54,360 nt of DNA from Burkholderiaceae bacterium (GCA_947448415.1 CANFMT010000017.1:1-54360); one strand, 5' to 3'; shown: positions 18,023-28,068, counted from the first letter of the stretch. The notes: generated by a model from the sequence alone, not told the origin. Program-made: numbers and translations.

Positions 18023-18522
18023 TGGAAGAGAAGAACTACATTACACCGGCTGGTCACGAACGGATCAAAACAGAGCTCCTGCAGCTCTTAAACCTTGATA
18101 GACCCGAGGTTGTCAAGGTGGTTCACTGGGCTGCCAGCAATGGGGATCGGTCAGAAAATGGGGATTACATCTATGGAAAAAAGCGCCTAAGGGAGATAGA
18201 TCGCCGGATTCGATTTCTGAACAAGCGCCTTGAATTTGCCGTGGTTGTAGATAATGCAGCCCGAAAATCAGGCGAATCTGACTCTGAACAGATCTTCTTT
18301 GGGGCAACAGTGTCCTATTCGCCGTTGGAAGGTCCCCAAGCCGGAAAAGAGACGACTATTACGATTGTTGGGGTAGATGAGGTGGATCTAGACAAAGGAC
18401 ATGTGAGCTGGGTATCCCCAATTGCTAAAGCCCTTATCAAAGCCAGATTGGGTGACTGCGTTTTTATCCAAACGCCTACCGGTCCATGCGAAATCGAAAT
18501 TTTGGACGTGCAGTATCTCTAA
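18022..18522 (+). CDS. greB: Transcription elongation factor GreB
   Basis: A 166-residue Gre factor starting MEEKNYITPAGHERIKTEL. The N-terminal coiled coil includes SNGDRSENGDYIYGKKRLREIDRRIRFL (in parts), carrying the acidic tip residues (D/E) that rescue backtracked RNA polymerase. The C-terminal FKBP-like domain ends KARLGDCVFIQTPTGPCEIEILDV. YIYGKKRLREID distinguishes GreB from GreA. The open frame extends upstream to 17917, but that part is the antisense of tRNA-Arg, so the ATG at 18022 is the real start. There is no Shine-Dalgarno. Confidence 0.95.
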   Translation: MEEKNYITPAGHERIKTELLQLLNLDRPEVVKVVHWAASNGDRSENGDYIYGKKRLREIDRRIRFLNKRLEFAVVVDNAARKSGESDSEQIFFGATVSYSPLEGPQAGKETTITIVGVDEVDLDKGHVSWVSPIAKALIKARLGDCVFIQTPTGPCEIEILDVQYL

Positions 18523-18525
18523 AGA

Positions 18526-20916
18526 CTAAACAGCCCTAGTGCGAGTCACCCTCATTACATCAGGATTGGCTCGCAAACTACGCATGACTTTGGATAAATG
18601 CAGACGGTCATAGACTTGAATCGTAAAACGGATGGTGACTGAGTCTTCCTTGAAGCGATCCTCCATCGACACATTCATGATGTTGGAGTCAGCTGAAGTG
18701 ACGCTACTCGCTACACGTGCCAATACCCCTTTACCTTGACGGGTATCAATTGCAAGATCGACTTCAAACTCACGATTGACTTCTTTGCCCCACTCAACTT
18801 CCACCCACTTATCGCTATCCTTAGATAACATGCGAAGAGCAATCGGACAATCATTGATATGAACCTGCAGGCCCTCACCTTTACCTAAGTATCCAATGAT
18901 GTTATCGCCAGGAATAGGATGACAACAGGTCTGAAAATGAATTGAATTACCTTCACGCCCATCCACGAGAATAGCCTGTCGTTGATGGTGATTGATCTCC
19001 TGATGAGGAGATACCCAATCAGCCGCACCCAAGCGCATTTGCTCAGAGCCGCCCTCATCGTCGATCAAAATCTTCAGCCGAATAGCCAGTTCTTGAGGTG
19101 AGCGACGACCCAAGGCAATGTTGACACAGGCTTCTTCACGGGTTTTATCGCCCGTCCAGTGCATCAGCTTTTCCCAAATTTCGGGAGTCAAAAGTGCAGC
19201 ATCAACCCCTTGTTGACGTAAACCGCTGGCGAGCAAGCGCTCTCCTAATTGCAATGATTCCGAATAATGTTTAGTTTTTAAGGAATGGCGAATTGATGCG
19301 CGCGCTTTGCCCGTGCGGACAAAAGCTAACCAACCTGGATTAGGCTGTGAATTTGCAGAAGTAATCACCTCAATAATGTCGCTATTTTTAAGCTCACTAC
19401 GCAAGGGTAATTGCAGGCCATTAATTTTTACTGCTACACAGTTATTTCCTAGATCGCTATGAATCGAATAGGCAAAATCTAAGGCTGTGGCACCACGTGG
19501 TAATGCTCTAATTTGCCCTGTTGGTGTAAACACATAAACCGCATCAGGGAATAAATCAATCTTCACATGCTCTAAGAATTCTTGAGAGTCGCCGCTACTA
19601 TCCTGAATATCAATGAGTGATTGCAGCCACTGATGTGCACGGTTTTGAACCTCGCTCATATCTGGGGAACCATCTTTATAGGCCCAGTGTGCCGCCACAC
19701 CCGCTTCAGCCACAGCATGCATATCAGTGGTGCGAATCTGAAACTCAACAGGCACACCGGATGGGCCTAATAAGGTCGTATGCAAAGACTGATAGCCATT
19801 TAACTTGGGAATAGCTATGTAGTCCTTAAACTTTCCAGGCATAGGCTTATAGAGCGAATGCAAGATACCTAATGCTCGATAACACTCATCAATAGAGTGC
19901 ACTGTGACACGAAATGCATACACATCTAGCACCTGAGAAAAACTCAAATGCTTGGCACGCATTTTGTTGTAAATACTAAATAAGGTTTTTTCACGACCTC
20001 GTAGATCTACATCCAAATTAGCTTTTGCAAAAGCCATACGTGATGCCTGCAAAATCTTTTCAACCATTTCCTTGCGATTGCCGCGAGCACGTTTAACTGC
20101 ACCCTCGATAACCCTAAAACGCATTGGCATTGAATAGCGAAAACTAAGATCTTGTAGATCACGGTAAATAATATTTAAACCAAGGCGGTGGGCAATCGGA
20201 GCATAGATCTCGATCGTCTCTGCCGCTACCCTACGACGCTTTGCCATAGGCACGGCATCTAATGTACGCATATTGTGTGTACGGTCTGCTAGCTTTACTA
20301 AGATCACCCGCACATCACGCGCCATCGCCATGAACATCTTACGAAAGCTCTCTGCTTGAGCCTCGGCATGGCTTTGAAATTCCAACTTATCTAGCTTGGT
20401 AAGACCCTCAACTAATTCGGCAACTTTAGGACCAAACTTTTCCATCAGATCCGCTTTTGTACAGCCAGTATCTTCAATCACATCATGCAGCAAAGCGGCC
20501 ATGATAGATGGCGCATCAAGGCGCCAGGTGGCGCAGAGTTCAGCTACGGCTACCGGATGAGTAATATATGGTTCGCCACTATGGCGGTACTGACCTAGGT
20601 GCGCTGCATCTGAAAACTGAAAAGCCTTCTTGATCCGTGTAATTTCTTCAGGCTTCAGGTAGCCCAATTTAGAAATTAAACCCTCAATAGATACAACCTG
20701 ATGTTTTAAGGGTGTACTTGGAGCGGATGTCGGTCCAAACAAATGCCGACTAGACTGCGCCAACAAGGACGCAATAATTGATTTTTTACCACTCTGAATA
20801 TTTGTATCTGAAGGGGTATCCAACAGATCCGCTTGGTGAGATCCAAGCGAGGCCTCAGTAGACGAGACCCCCCCTGCAAATTCCGATGTTTGGGTTGATC
20901 CTAAAGGGAGCTCCAC
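18526..20916 (-). CDS. Bifunctional (p)ppGpp synthetase/hydrolase (RelA/SpoT family)
   Basis: A 796-residue stringent-response enzyme. The N-terminal 60 residues are unconserved. The hydrolase domain is intact, with THPVAVAELCATW, ALLHDVIEDTG (HD pair) and VKLADRTHNMRTL. The synthetase domain follows (GREKTLFSIYNKM, VLDVYAFRV, YIAIPKLNGYQSLHTT), then TGS (VYVFTPTGQIRALPRGATAL) and a C-terminal ACT domain. Both active sites look complete, so it should make and degrade (p)ppGpp. The start is a GTG with AAGGAG upstream. It follows rpoZ by 15 nt; ppGpp acts on RNA polymerase at a site that includes omega. Confidence 0.95.
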   Translation of the reverse strand: MELPLGSTQTSEFAGGVSSTEASLGSHQADLLDTPSDTNIQSGKKSIIASLLAQSSRHLFGPTSAPSTPLKHQVVSIEGLISKLGYLKPEEITRIKKAFQFSDAAHLGQYRHSGEPYITHPVAVAELCATWRLDAPSIMAALLHDVIEDTGCTKADLMEKFGPKVAELVEGLTKLDKLEFQSHAEAQAESFRKMFMAMARDVRVILVKLADRTHNMRTLDAVPMAKRRRVAAETIEIYAPIAHRLGLNIIYRDLQDLSFRYSMPMRFRVIEGAVKRARGNRKEMVEKILQASRMAFAKANLDVDLRGREKTLFSIYNKMRAKHLSFSQVLDVYAFRVTVHSIDECYRALGILHSLYKPMPGKFKDYIAIPKLNGYQSLHTTLLGPSGVPVEFQIRTTDMHAVAEAGVAAHWAYKDGSPDMSEVQNRAHQWLQSLIDIQDSSGDSQEFLEHVKIDLFPDAVYVFTPTGQIRALPRGATALDFAYSIHSDLGNNCVAVKINGLQLPLRSELKNSDIIEVITSANSQPNPGWLAFVRTGKARASIRHSLKTKHYSESLQLGERLLASGLRQQGVDAALLTPEIWEKLMHWTGDKTREEACVNIALGRRSPQELAIRLKILIDDEGGSEQMRLGAADWVSPHQEINHHQRQAILVDGREGNSIHFQTCCHPIPGDNIIGYLGKGEGLQVHINDCPIALRMLSKDSDKWVEVEWGKEVNREFEVDLAIDTRQGKGVLARVASSVTSADSNIMNVSMEDRFKEDSVTIRFTIQVYDRLHLSKVMRSLRANPDVMRVTRTRAV

Positions 20917-20931
20917 ACCGGAACTCCTTTT

Positions 20932-21135
20932 TTATAAAGGTACTTTGGTCAACATATCACGGTCAGTCACACCAGCAGCTACTTCACGCAAAGCAACTAC
21001 CGTGGCTTTATCTCTAGACTCAACACGTGGGGAGTGACCTTGAACTAATTGGCGAGCACGATAAGTCGCCGCCAAAACTAATTCAAAACGATTTGGGATG
21101 GTTTTAAGGCAATCTTCTACAGTAATACGGGCCAT
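20932..21135 (-). CDS. rpoZ: RNA polymerase omega subunit
   Basis: A 67-residue protein beginning [21 protein letters not shown], the conserved omega N-terminus, with the YRARQLVQG motif at about 26-34. It helps assemble beta-prime and forms part of a ppGpp site. It lies between gmk and the ppGpp synthetase/hydrolase gene, the usual proteobacterial arrangement. Confidence 0.97.
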   Translation of the reverse strand: MARITVEDCLKTIPNRFELVLAATYRARQLVQGHSPRVESRDKATVVALREVAAGVTDRDMLTKVPL

Positions 21136-21179
21136 GCTGGACTCACTTAATTTAGCTTCAATACCTATAGGATAACTGA

Positions 21180-21818
21180 TTAGACCCCGAGGCGCTTCAA
21201 AAGCGCTGGATTTCTGGCCATACTAGGCCCAGAACGAAGACGGCTAGAGGCCAAAATATGCTTTAGATCCACTAGAGCCTGGTCAAAAGAATCATTTACC
21301 ACGATGTAATCGGCTTCATGGGCATGCTGTAGCTCTACGTGCGCAGCTGCTAAGCGCTTCTGAATAGTTTGCTCGTCATCCTGACCTCTCTTACGTAGGC
21401 GCTCCTCTAATGCTTCGATAGAGGGTGGAAAAATAAAAATCCATTGCACTGAAGGAATGAACTTTCTAATTTGTTGGGCGCCCTGCCAGTCGATCTCAAG
21501 CATCACATCATTGCCCGCTTGCATTTGAGATTCAATCCAAGGTTTAGAAGTGCCATAAAAATGGCCGTGCACTTCTGCCCACTCAAGAAACTGGCCCCGA
21601 TCTCTTTCGCTAACGAATTCTTCTTTAGAAGCAAAGCGGTAATCTTTACCGTCAACTTCGCCAGGTCTTGGCAATCTAGTGGTTGTAGATAAAGATAGCT
21701 TTAGCCCAGCATCCTCTTTGAGTAATGCATTGACCAAAGAGGATTTACCTGCGCCAGATGGCGCAACAATCATCAACATGCTTCCTTGATATGAGGGGGT
21801 CAAGATTGGACTGGTCAT
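21180..21818 (-). CDS. gmk: Guanylate kinase
   Basis: A 212-residue GMP kinase. P-loop [15 protein letters not shown] is at about 19-33; the GMP-binding [19 protein letters not shown] region at about 43-61; [13 protein letters not shown] at about 79-91; lid/LID-side [24 protein letters not shown] near 124-147. It converts GMP to GDP, feeding GTP and (p)ppGpp pools. It follows yicC by 16 nt in the yicC-gmk-rpoZ-rel operon. Confidence 0.97.
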   Translation of the reverse strand: MTSPILTPSYQGSMLMIVAPSGAGKSSLVNALLKEDAGLKLSLSTTTRLPRPGEVDGKDYRFASKEEFVSERDRGQFLEWAEVHGHFYGTSKPWIESQMQAGNDVMLEIDWQGAQQIRKFIPSVQWIFIFPPSIEALEERLRKRGQDDEQTIQKRLAAAHVELQHAHEADYIVVNDSFDQALVDLKHILASSRLRSGPSMARNPALLKRLGV

Positions 21819-21834
21819 TATTTAATCGTTTGGA

Positions 21835-22764
21835 TTACTCTAAATTTTGAACTTGTTCGCGCATTTGCTCAATTAATAACTTGAGTTCGAGCGCTGCTTG
21901 CGTGCATTCCTCTGATACTGACTTTGAGCTTAAAGTATTAGCCTCGCGATTGAGTTCCTGCATTAGAAAGTCTAATCGCTTGCCGACAGGACCCTTACCA
22001 GCCAATGCGTTATCTACGGCCTGTAGGTGTGTCTTTAAGCGCGCAAACTCTTCGGCTACATCTATGCGTACCGCGTATAAAACAACCTCTTGGCGAATGC
22101 GCTCCATGAGCTCGGCACCGGCTTTAGCCTGCTCTTGGGCTGCTAGAGCTTCAGCAAGTCTTTCGGTAAGTTTTTCTTGGTACTGGGCCACATAGACTGG
22201 CACCTTAGGCTCGATGATCTTGACGATCTCTCGCATCTTGTTCGTGATGTTACTCAGTACGCCAACTAAAGCTTTACCTTCAGCATGACGACTCTCCATG
22301 AGCGCAGTTAAAGCAGCTCGACCCGCCTCAACAGTGGCGGCAATCCAGCTTTCTTCCTCGCCACGGGGTTCTGATAGGACACCAGGCCAACGCAATACTT
22401 CAGCAATACTAAGCTCTTGCGCCTTTGGGAAGGCATCTTGGGCCTTTTCTTGTAAGGTATAGAGAGCATCTAAGCGATCCTTGTGAATAGCGCCTAATGC
22501 ATGAGGATTACTCTTAGCCGCATTGGCAGCCCCGCTATTAATGCGCCACGCCGCCCTAAATTCGACTTTGCCACGAGAAAGGCTATGAGTAACGATTTCC
22601 CTTAAGGAAGGTTCAGCCCCTCGGCACTCGTCTGGAAGACGAAAGCCTAAATCCAGAAAGCGGCTATTAACAGCCCGACATTCCACCTGCAGATCAGCAA
22701 CTACGCCCGCTCCTAGGGAGACTTGGCGAGAAGCGCTGCCATAACCAGTCATGCTCGATATCAT
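21835..22764 (-). CDS. yicC: YicC/YloC family endoribonuclease
   Basis: A 309-residue protein starting MISSMTGYGSAS, with VECRAVNSRFLDLGFRLPDE (about 27-46) and the C-terminal GKRLDFLMQELNREANTLSSKS (in parts, about 260-282), both highly conserved in YicC. Members are RNA endonucleases; E. coli YicC promotes turnover of the sRNA RyhB. It is first gene of the yicC-gmk-rpoZ-rel operon and divergent from rph. There is no Shine-Dalgarno; TACAAT ends exactly 6 nt before the ATG, so the mRNA may be leaderless. Confidence 0.93.
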   Translation of the reverse strand: MISSMTGYGSASRQVSLGAGVVADLQVECRAVNSRFLDLGFRLPDECRGAEPSLREIVTHSLSRGKVEFRAAWRINSGAANAAKSNPHALGAIHKDRLDALYTLQEKAQDAFPKAQELSIAEVLRWPGVLSEPRGEEESWIAATVEAGRAALTALMESRHAEGKALVGVLSNITNKMREIVKIIEPKVPVYVAQYQEKLTERLAEALAAQEQAKAGAELMERIRQEVVLYAVRIDVAEEFARLKTHLQAVDNALAGKGPVGKRLDFLMQELNREANTLSSKSVSEECTQAALELKLLIEQMREQVQNLE

Positions 22765-22770
22765 ATGGAC

Positions 22771-22776
22771 ATTGTA
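22771..22776 (-). promoter_or_regulatory. -10 element of the yicC operon
   Basis: TACAAT on the minus strand with six bases to the yicC ATG; TTCAAT 16 nt upstream is a poor -35 candidate. It would start transcription at the start codon. Confidence 0.55.
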
Positions 22777-22830
22777 GATTCTTTATAGATGCATTGAATA
22801 AATTACAGCCAACCCTTAGGACTTAAACCC

Positions 22831-23580
22831 ATGAGCACCCAAACTAGCGCCTCCCCCAGCAATATTGCCCGACCCAGTGGCCGCAAACCAAAAGACTTAA
22901 GACCGGTAACGATTTCTAGGTCATTTACAAAACATGCTGAAGGCTCCGTATTAATCGCTTTTGGGGATACCAAAGTGTTGTGCACAGCCAGCATCCTAGA
23001 AAAAGTACCTCCCCATAAAAAGGGATCTGGTGAAGGTTGGGTAACTGCGGAATACGGCATGCTACCCCGATCCACCCATACACGTAGTGACCGAGAAGCA
23101 GCTCGCGGAAAACAATCAGGACGCACACAAGAAATTCAGCGCCTCATTGGTAGATCTATGCGGAGTGTGTTTGACCTCAAAAAATTAGGTGAACGCACCA
23201 TTCATTTGGATTGTGATGTGCTCCAAGCCGATGGCGGTACACGCACAGCATCCATCACGGGCGCTTATGTAGCAGCAAGAGATGCAGTCAATCAATTACT
23301 CAAGAGTGGCGCTCTTACCCAAGATCCCATCATTGATAGCGTTGCAGCAATATCTGTTGGTATATATCAAGGCACTCCAGTATTAGATTTAGATTACCTA
23401 GAAGACTCCTCATGCGATACCGATATGAATGTAGTGATGACTGGCAAAGGCGGGATTATTGAGGTACAGGGAACTGCCGAAGGTGCAGCTTTCTCGCGTA
23501 CAGAACTCAATGCACTGATAGATCTTGCAGAGCAAGGCATCCGTGAGCTCACCCAATTACAAATAGATGCATTCCAATAA
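22831..23580 (+). CDS. rph: Ribonuclease PH
   Basis: A 249-residue phosphorolytic 3'-exoribonuclease that trims tRNA 3' ends. Conserved parts are [19 protein letters not shown] near the start, [40 protein letters not shown] (in parts), and [15 protein letters not shown]. The C-terminal [21 protein letters not shown] is typical. AGGA lies 10 nt before the ATG. It is followed by rdgB after 12 nt. Confidence 0.97.
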   Translation: MSTQTSASPSNIARPSGRKPKDLRPVTISRSFTKHAEGSVLIAFGDTKVLCTASILEKVPPHKKGSGEGWVTAEYGMLPRSTHTRSDREAARGKQSGRTQEIQRLIGRSMRSVFDLKKLGERTIHLDCDVLQADGGTRTASITGAYVAARDAVNQLLKSGALTQDPIIDSVAAISVGIYQGTPVLDLDYLEDSSCDTDMNVVMTGKGGIIEVQGTAEGAAFSRTELNALIDLAEQGIRELTQLQIDAFQ

Positions 23581-23592
23581 TTCATCCAAGTA

Positions 23593-24183
23593 ATGCAAAA
23601 GCTCGTTCTCGCCTCTAATAATGCCGGCAAGCTGAAAGAATTTCAGGCGCTGCTAGCACCCCTGAACTTCCAAGTCATTACTCAGGGAGAGCTGGGTATT
23701 TCGTCAGCAGAAGAACCGTATTTAACCTTTGTAGAAAATGCTCTTGCAAAGGCGCGGCATGCCAGCGCTGCTAGTGGATTACCCGCTTTAGCGGATGACT
23801 CAGGAATTTGTGCTCATGCTCTTGATGGTAGACCAGGCGTAATTTCTGCTCGATATGCTGGGGAGCCTGCGAATGATTTAGCAAATAATCAAAAGCTCAT
23901 TTCAGAAATAGGCACTCAGTCTGAGCGAGGAGCACATTATGTTTGTGCGCTGGTGTTTGTAAATAGCGCAAGTGATCCTGAGCCTTTAATTGTGCAAACG
24001 CGATGGTATGGCGAAATTATTACTGATGGTCGTGGAAATAATGGTTTTGGATACGATCCACACTTTTATATTCCCGAACTCAAATTAACTGCGGCAGAAA
24101 TGGATCCAACTCATAAGAATTTGGTAAGTCACCGTGGTCAAGCATTACGCGAACTGATTGCACAATTAAAAGTGCATGTTTAA
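23593..24183 (+). CDS. rdgB: RdgB/HAM1 family XTP/dITP diphosphatase
   Basis: A 196-residue nucleotide-sanitising enzyme that hydrolyses XTP, ITP and dITP. It opens KLVLASNNAGKLKEFQALL and has FVENALAKARHASAASGLPALADDSGI (in parts, about 51-77), SARYAGE, GFGYDPHFYIPE (about 151-162) and SHRGQALREL. These are the family signatures. It lies between rph and hemW, as in other proteobacteria. Confidence 0.96.
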   Translation: MQKLVLASNNAGKLKEFQALLAPLNFQVITQGELGISSAEEPYLTFVENALAKARHASAASGLPALADDSGICAHALDGRPGVISARYAGEPANDLANNQKLISEIGTQSERGAHYVCALVFVNSASDPEPLIVQTRWYGEIITDGRGNNGFGYDPHFYIPELKLTAAEMDPTHKNLVSHRGQALRELIAQLKVHV

Positions 24184-24198
24184 GCCACCCTATCAATC

Positions 24199-25395
24199 GT
24201 GATTAATAGCACCCCCAATAAACCCTCTTTGTCAGCCCTACCACCATTGGCTTTGTATATTCATTTTCCTTGGTGTGAAAAGAAATGTCCTTACTGCGAT
24301 TTCAATTCTCATCAAATTAAAGAAGGCGCAGGTATTGAAGGTAAGGCGGGTTTTGATGAAAAACGCTATATCAATGCCCTCATTACCGATTTAGAAACAG
24401 AACTACCCAATATTTGGGGTCGACAAGTTCATAGCATTTTTATTGGTGGCGGTACACCCAGCCTTCTCTCGCCTGATGGTATGGATGAATTACTTTCCGC
24501 TATCAGGGCGCGGGTAACCCTTGAGCCCGATGCTGAAATTACTATGGAGGCCAATCCAGGATCAGTTGAAGCCAACAAGCTTGCGGGTTTTGCAAAAGCC
24601 GGCATCAATCGTATCTCCCTGGGAATTCAGAGTTTTCAGGATGAAAAACTAAAAGCATTGGGACGAATCCACAATGGTAATGAAGCGAAGCGGGCGGTGG
24701 AGATTGCATTGAACCACTTTAAATCTGTGAATTTAGATTTGATGTATGGACTTCCCAATCAAAGCCTTGAAGACGCTAAAGAAGATATTCAAACGGCGCT
24801 CTCTTTTAAAACCCCACATCTATCTTTTTACAATCTCACTTTAGAGCCCAACACTTACTTTGCCAATTTCCCGCCTAAGTTACCAAACGATGATGAAATT
24901 GATGCCATCTTTGAGCAGAATCTAAAGTTATTACAAAATGCTGGCTATAAGCGCTATGAAGTCTCAGCCTATGCAAAAAAAGATCAGGAGTGTAAACACA
25001 ATCTGAATTACTGGCGCTTTGGCGACTACATTGGCATTGGCGCTGGCGCTCACGGAAAAATTTCTTTCCCGGAAAAAATTACTCGCCAAGTCAGAGAGCG
25101 TCACCCTGATACTTACATGCGTCTGATGGAAACAAAAGGCAATGCTTTAATTGAATCCAAAGAAATACCTGCTAAAGATCTGCCATTTGAATTCATGCTC
25201 AACGCATTACGCCTAACTGACGGCGTCGACACATCCACTTTTAGTGAGCGAACTGGTTTGCCCCTAAGCACAATTAGCAAGGGTCTAGATGAGTCGAGCA
25301 AAAAGGGGTTGTTAGATGAAAATCCTTTAAAACTCAAGCCTACAGATCAGGGTTTACGCTATCTCAACAATCTTCAAGGGATATTTCTCGGGTAA
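24199..25395 (+). CDS. hemW: Radical SAM heme chaperone HemW
   Basis: A 398-residue HemN-like protein with the radical SAM cluster motif CEKKCPYCDF (CxxxCxxC, about residues 26-35) and GGGTPSLLSP. It also has SLGIQSFQDEKLKALGR, NLDLMYGLPNQSLEDA and HNLNYWRFGDYIGIGAGAHG (in parts). This layout, with HNxxYW and no extra N-terminal coproporphyrinogen oxidase region, fits HemW, which inserts heme into respiratory enzymes, rather than HemN. The start is a GTG 15 nt after rdgB. Confidence 0.93.
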   Translation: MINSTPNKPSLSALPPLALYIHFPWCEKKCPYCDFNSHQIKEGAGIEGKAGFDEKRYINALITDLETELPNIWGRQVHSIFIGGGTPSLLSPDGMDELLSAIRARVTLEPDAEITMEANPGSVEANKLAGFAKAGINRISLGIQSFQDEKLKALGRIHNGNEAKRAVEIALNHFKSVNLDLMYGLPNQSLEDAKEDIQTALSFKTPHLSFYNLTLEPNTYFANFPPKLPNDDEIDAIFEQNLKLLQNAGYKRYEVSAYAKKDQECKHNLNYWRFGDYIGIGAGAHGKISFPEKITRQVRERHPDTYMRLMETKGNALIESKEIPAKDLPFEFMLNALRLTDGVDTSTFSERTGLPLSTISKGLDESSKKGLLDENPLKLKPTDQGLRYLNNLQGIFLG

Positions 25396-25440
25396 AGTAA
25401 TCGTCTTCATAAATATAAAAATCCGTTACGGAGACAAGTA

Positions 25441-26454
25441 ATGATTGCCCAAGTTTTAAAGCGCTCTATTTTTTCCTCTTTATTGGTCTATCTCACCATT
25501 GTTATAAGCTCTTTATCGCTATCGAATACAGCCCTTGCCCAAGTTAAGGGATGGCCTGATAAACCGATCAAGCTGATTGTTGGCTTTCCTCCAGGTGGCG
25601 GCTCGGACGCCATTGCTCGAGTTATTTCCATTAACCTCTCCCAAATGTGGGGTCAACAAGTCATTATTGACAATCGTGGTGGTGCAGCCGGAACCATTGC
25701 AGCTGATCTAGTTGCTAAATCACCAGCCGATGGCTACACCTTAGGTTTAGCTCACGTGAATGCGCTGTCGATCATCCCTGCGCTTGGCCAAAAAATGTCC
25801 TATGACTCCTCAAAGGACTTCACACCTATCGTCTTACTTGGCATTACGCCGAATATCTTGATTGCTAACGTAGATGCGCCGGCAAAAAATGTAAAAGATC
25901 TAGTTGCTTACATGAAGCAAAATCCTGGAAAGGTGACCTTTGGATCAGCAGGTAATGGCAGCACCCAACACCTAGCCTATGAACTCTTCATGCATATGTC
26001 AGGCACGCAAGCTTTACACATACCATATAAAGGCAGTGGTCCGGTATTGGTTGATCTCATGGCCGGTCATATTAATTACACCTTCGAGACGATGAGTGCA
26101 GCCACGCCCCATATTCAAAGCGGCAAAGTCATTCCTATGGCGCAGACTCGCACAAAACGCTCTCCAGCCTATCCAAACGTTCCCACAATGGAACAACTCG
26201 GCTATGTTGGATTTGAAGCAACCGCTTGGTACGGCCTAATGGGTCCTGCAAAGCTCGATCCTAAGATCGTCGATAAAATCAATGTTGATGTAAATACCAT
26301 TTTGCGCAAACCAGAAATTCAAGCTAAGTTAGCTGAGATAGGCGCCGAAGATGGTGGAGGAACTCCAGAAGCATTTAGCAAATTTATTATTAAAGATCGC
26401 AATCAGTGGGCAAAGCTAGTCAAAGACGCCAAGCTACAAATCGATCTTAATTAA
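25441..26454 (+). CDS. Bug/TctC-type periplasmic substrate-binding protein
   Basis: A 337-residue protein with a signal peptide ending ALAQ, then GWPDKPIKLIVGFPPGGGSDAIAR (in parts). Other Bug-family features are DNRGGAAGTIAADLVAK, FGSAGNGSTQHLAYELF and IPYKGSGPVLVDLMAGH. It has GGAGAC before the ATG and a strong terminator after it, so it is probably expressed alone or by read-through from hemW. No transporter membrane subunits are adjacent. The ligand cannot be told from the sequence. Confidence 0.9.
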   Translation: MIAQVLKRSIFSSLLVYLTIVISSLSLSNTALAQVKGWPDKPIKLIVGFPPGGGSDAIARVISINLSQMWGQQVIIDNRGGAAGTIAADLVAKSPADGYTLGLAHVNALSIIPALGQKMSYDSSKDFTPIVLLGITPNILIANVDAPAKNVKDLVAYMKQNPGKVTFGSAGNGSTQHLAYELFMHMSGTQALHIPYKGSGPVLVDLMAGHINYTFETMSAATPHIQSGKVIPMAQTRTKRSPAYPNVPTMEQLGYVGFEATAWYGLMGPAKLDPKIVDKINVDVNTILRKPEIQAKLAEIGAEDGGGTPEAFSKFIIKDRNQWAKLVKDAKLQIDLN

Positions 26455-26481
26455 TCACTGTTGCTATCGAATATGTTTAAT

Positions 26482-26507
26482 AAAAAGGACTTTTAAAAGT
26501 CCTTTTT
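26482..26507. terminator. Bidirectional terminator between Bug gene and histidine kinase
   Basis: AAAAAGGACTTTT followed by its exact complement AAAAGTCCTTTTT, a 26-base perfect palindrome with A and T tracts on both sides. It suits both converging genes. The remaining 120 bases up to the kinase gene show nothing else I can identify. Confidence 0.85.
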
Positions 26508-26628
26508 ATTTTGCTAACTATATCCTTAATCCAATACATTATTAGCTAGCAGTAATAGCAAATTCCTGAGCGACAAAAGGATCCTGCGGTTAAAGGTAAT
26601 TGCCAAGATGGGATGTTACCCGCTGACC

Positions 26629-28068
26629 TTAGGCAAGTTTAGTTGGCAACTGAAATACAAACTTTGCACCACCTTCGGGTGCAACTTCAAACCAAATTGA
26701 GCCGCCATACCTAGTAATAATGTGTTTGCACAACCAAAGACCAAGACCCATTCCTGTTTTTTTGGTGCCCGATAGAAGTTCAAAGAGAAGTGCTTCAGCC
26801 TCTTGAGACAGACCTCTACCATTGTCTTCAACTGAGATTTCTATGCCATGATCTGTATGAGTTCCATAGATAGTAATCTGCTTATCTAGCCGCTCAATGG
26901 GAATTAAAGCCTGAATGGCGTTGTTGACCAAATTCAATACTACCTGCTGAAGTTCGCCACGATTTGCCGATAAATACAAACTATCTTCAAGTCGAAGAAC
27001 AACTTGGATATTTTTAGCATGAAGCTCCGGCTTAGCAATGCTTAATACCGTCTGAATCAATTCGCCACAATCAACCTTCTCTGTTGTAATTTTTTCATCA
27101 GTAAAGATAGAGCGTAGCGTGCGGATAACATTTGCCGCCCTCTGATTATCGGCAAGCAAAGTATTTAATATCTCATTTTGTAGCTCAGGACTCAACTCCC
27201 CTGCGGCAAGTTTCTTTTGCAAGAATTGAATATTCAAACTAGAAGCGCCAAGTGGCTGGTTTAATTCATGGGCAATAGATGCTGACAAAGCGCCAGTGCT
27301 GGCTGTTTTATTGGCCCTTAATAAGGAGCTAATTAATGTCTCACGCTCAGCCAAGAGTCTTTTAATTTCCTGATTCTCAAGGGTTGATTGGACGTTAGTC
27401 TTGGCAATTTGTTCTGCCCAATAGCCACCAATCGCGATATAAGACAGAGTATTCATGACTAGCTGGGCAATCGTAAACAGAATCAAAGTTTGCGGAATCT
27501 GTTGCATCTCAGTAATAGTGATTGTAGATGCTACCAATATGACGACTCGCCCCAGCGCAAAAAATAATTCGCCATAACTTGCATATTGCAAATAAGCCAG
27601 CTGGCTTGATGGCATTTGCGTTCTTTTCTTTGATAACTCAATAATTTGCCAAATATAAAACAGGCAGTAAAAGAACGCTACCAGAGCAGTACGAATTTCA
27701 AAATTACCATTTAGGCGAAAGTACTCAAACACGACCCCAAATAAAAGGATTGAGATACCAAAAGTACGCAAAAGACCCTTAGTGATAGGTCTATTTAGGG
27801 ATAAGCAGAAAAGTGCCTGCAATGAAGCGGCAGCAACGAATAAAGTATTGGCAACTGTGAAATTGAAATCTGGTTTAACGATGTTGTTTAAGGTAAGAAT
27901 CCCTCCGCCAAAAATACATAAACCCAGCACGCTGACCAATAATGAGCCCATCCAGTAGGGATTTGGTCTCAATAAGTTTTGAGAGCGATAGTAATGATAA
28001 ATACCGAAAAGCAATCCCAACTGAATGATGGCGATAATAAAAAAGTAGATAGATAACAAAAGCTTCAT
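26629..28068 (-). CDS. Membrane sensor histidine kinase (orphan)
   Basis: A 479-residue kinase. About seven hydrophobic segments fill residues 4-215 (a 7TM-like sensor without a large periplasmic loop). A coiled linker (about 222-255) leads to the phosphoacceptor box SIAHELNQPLGASSLNIQFL, with His267. The ATPase domain has NLVNNAIQAL (N box), VEDNGRGLS (G1) and GTKKTGMGLGLWLCKH (G2). No response regulator is adjacent, so its partner is elsewhere. The HELNQPLG box is typical of the NtrB/DctB-like HPK4 subfamily. The signal is unknown. Confidence 0.9.
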   Translation of the reverse strand: MKLLLSIYFFIIAIIQLGLLFGIYHYYRSQNLLRPNPYWMGSLLVSVLGLCIFGGGILTLNNIVKPDFNFTVANTLFVAAASLQALFCLSLNRPITKGLLRTFGISILLFGVVFEYFRLNGNFEIRTALVAFFYCLFYIWQIIELSKKRTQMPSSQLAYLQYASYGELFFALGRVVILVASTITITEMQQIPQTLILFTIAQLVMNTLSYIAIGGYWAEQIAKTNVQSTLENQEIKRLLAERETLISSLLRANKTASTGALSASIAHELNQPLGASSLNIQFLQKKLAAGELSPELQNEILNTLLADNQRAANVIRTLRSIFTDEKITTEKVDCGELIQTVLSIAKPELHAKNIQVVLRLEDSLYLSANRGELQQVVLNLVNNAIQALIPIERLDKQITIYGTHTDHGIEISVEDNGRGLSQEAEALLFELLSGTKKTGMGLGLWLCKHIITRYGGSIWFEVAPEGGAKFVFQLPTKLA

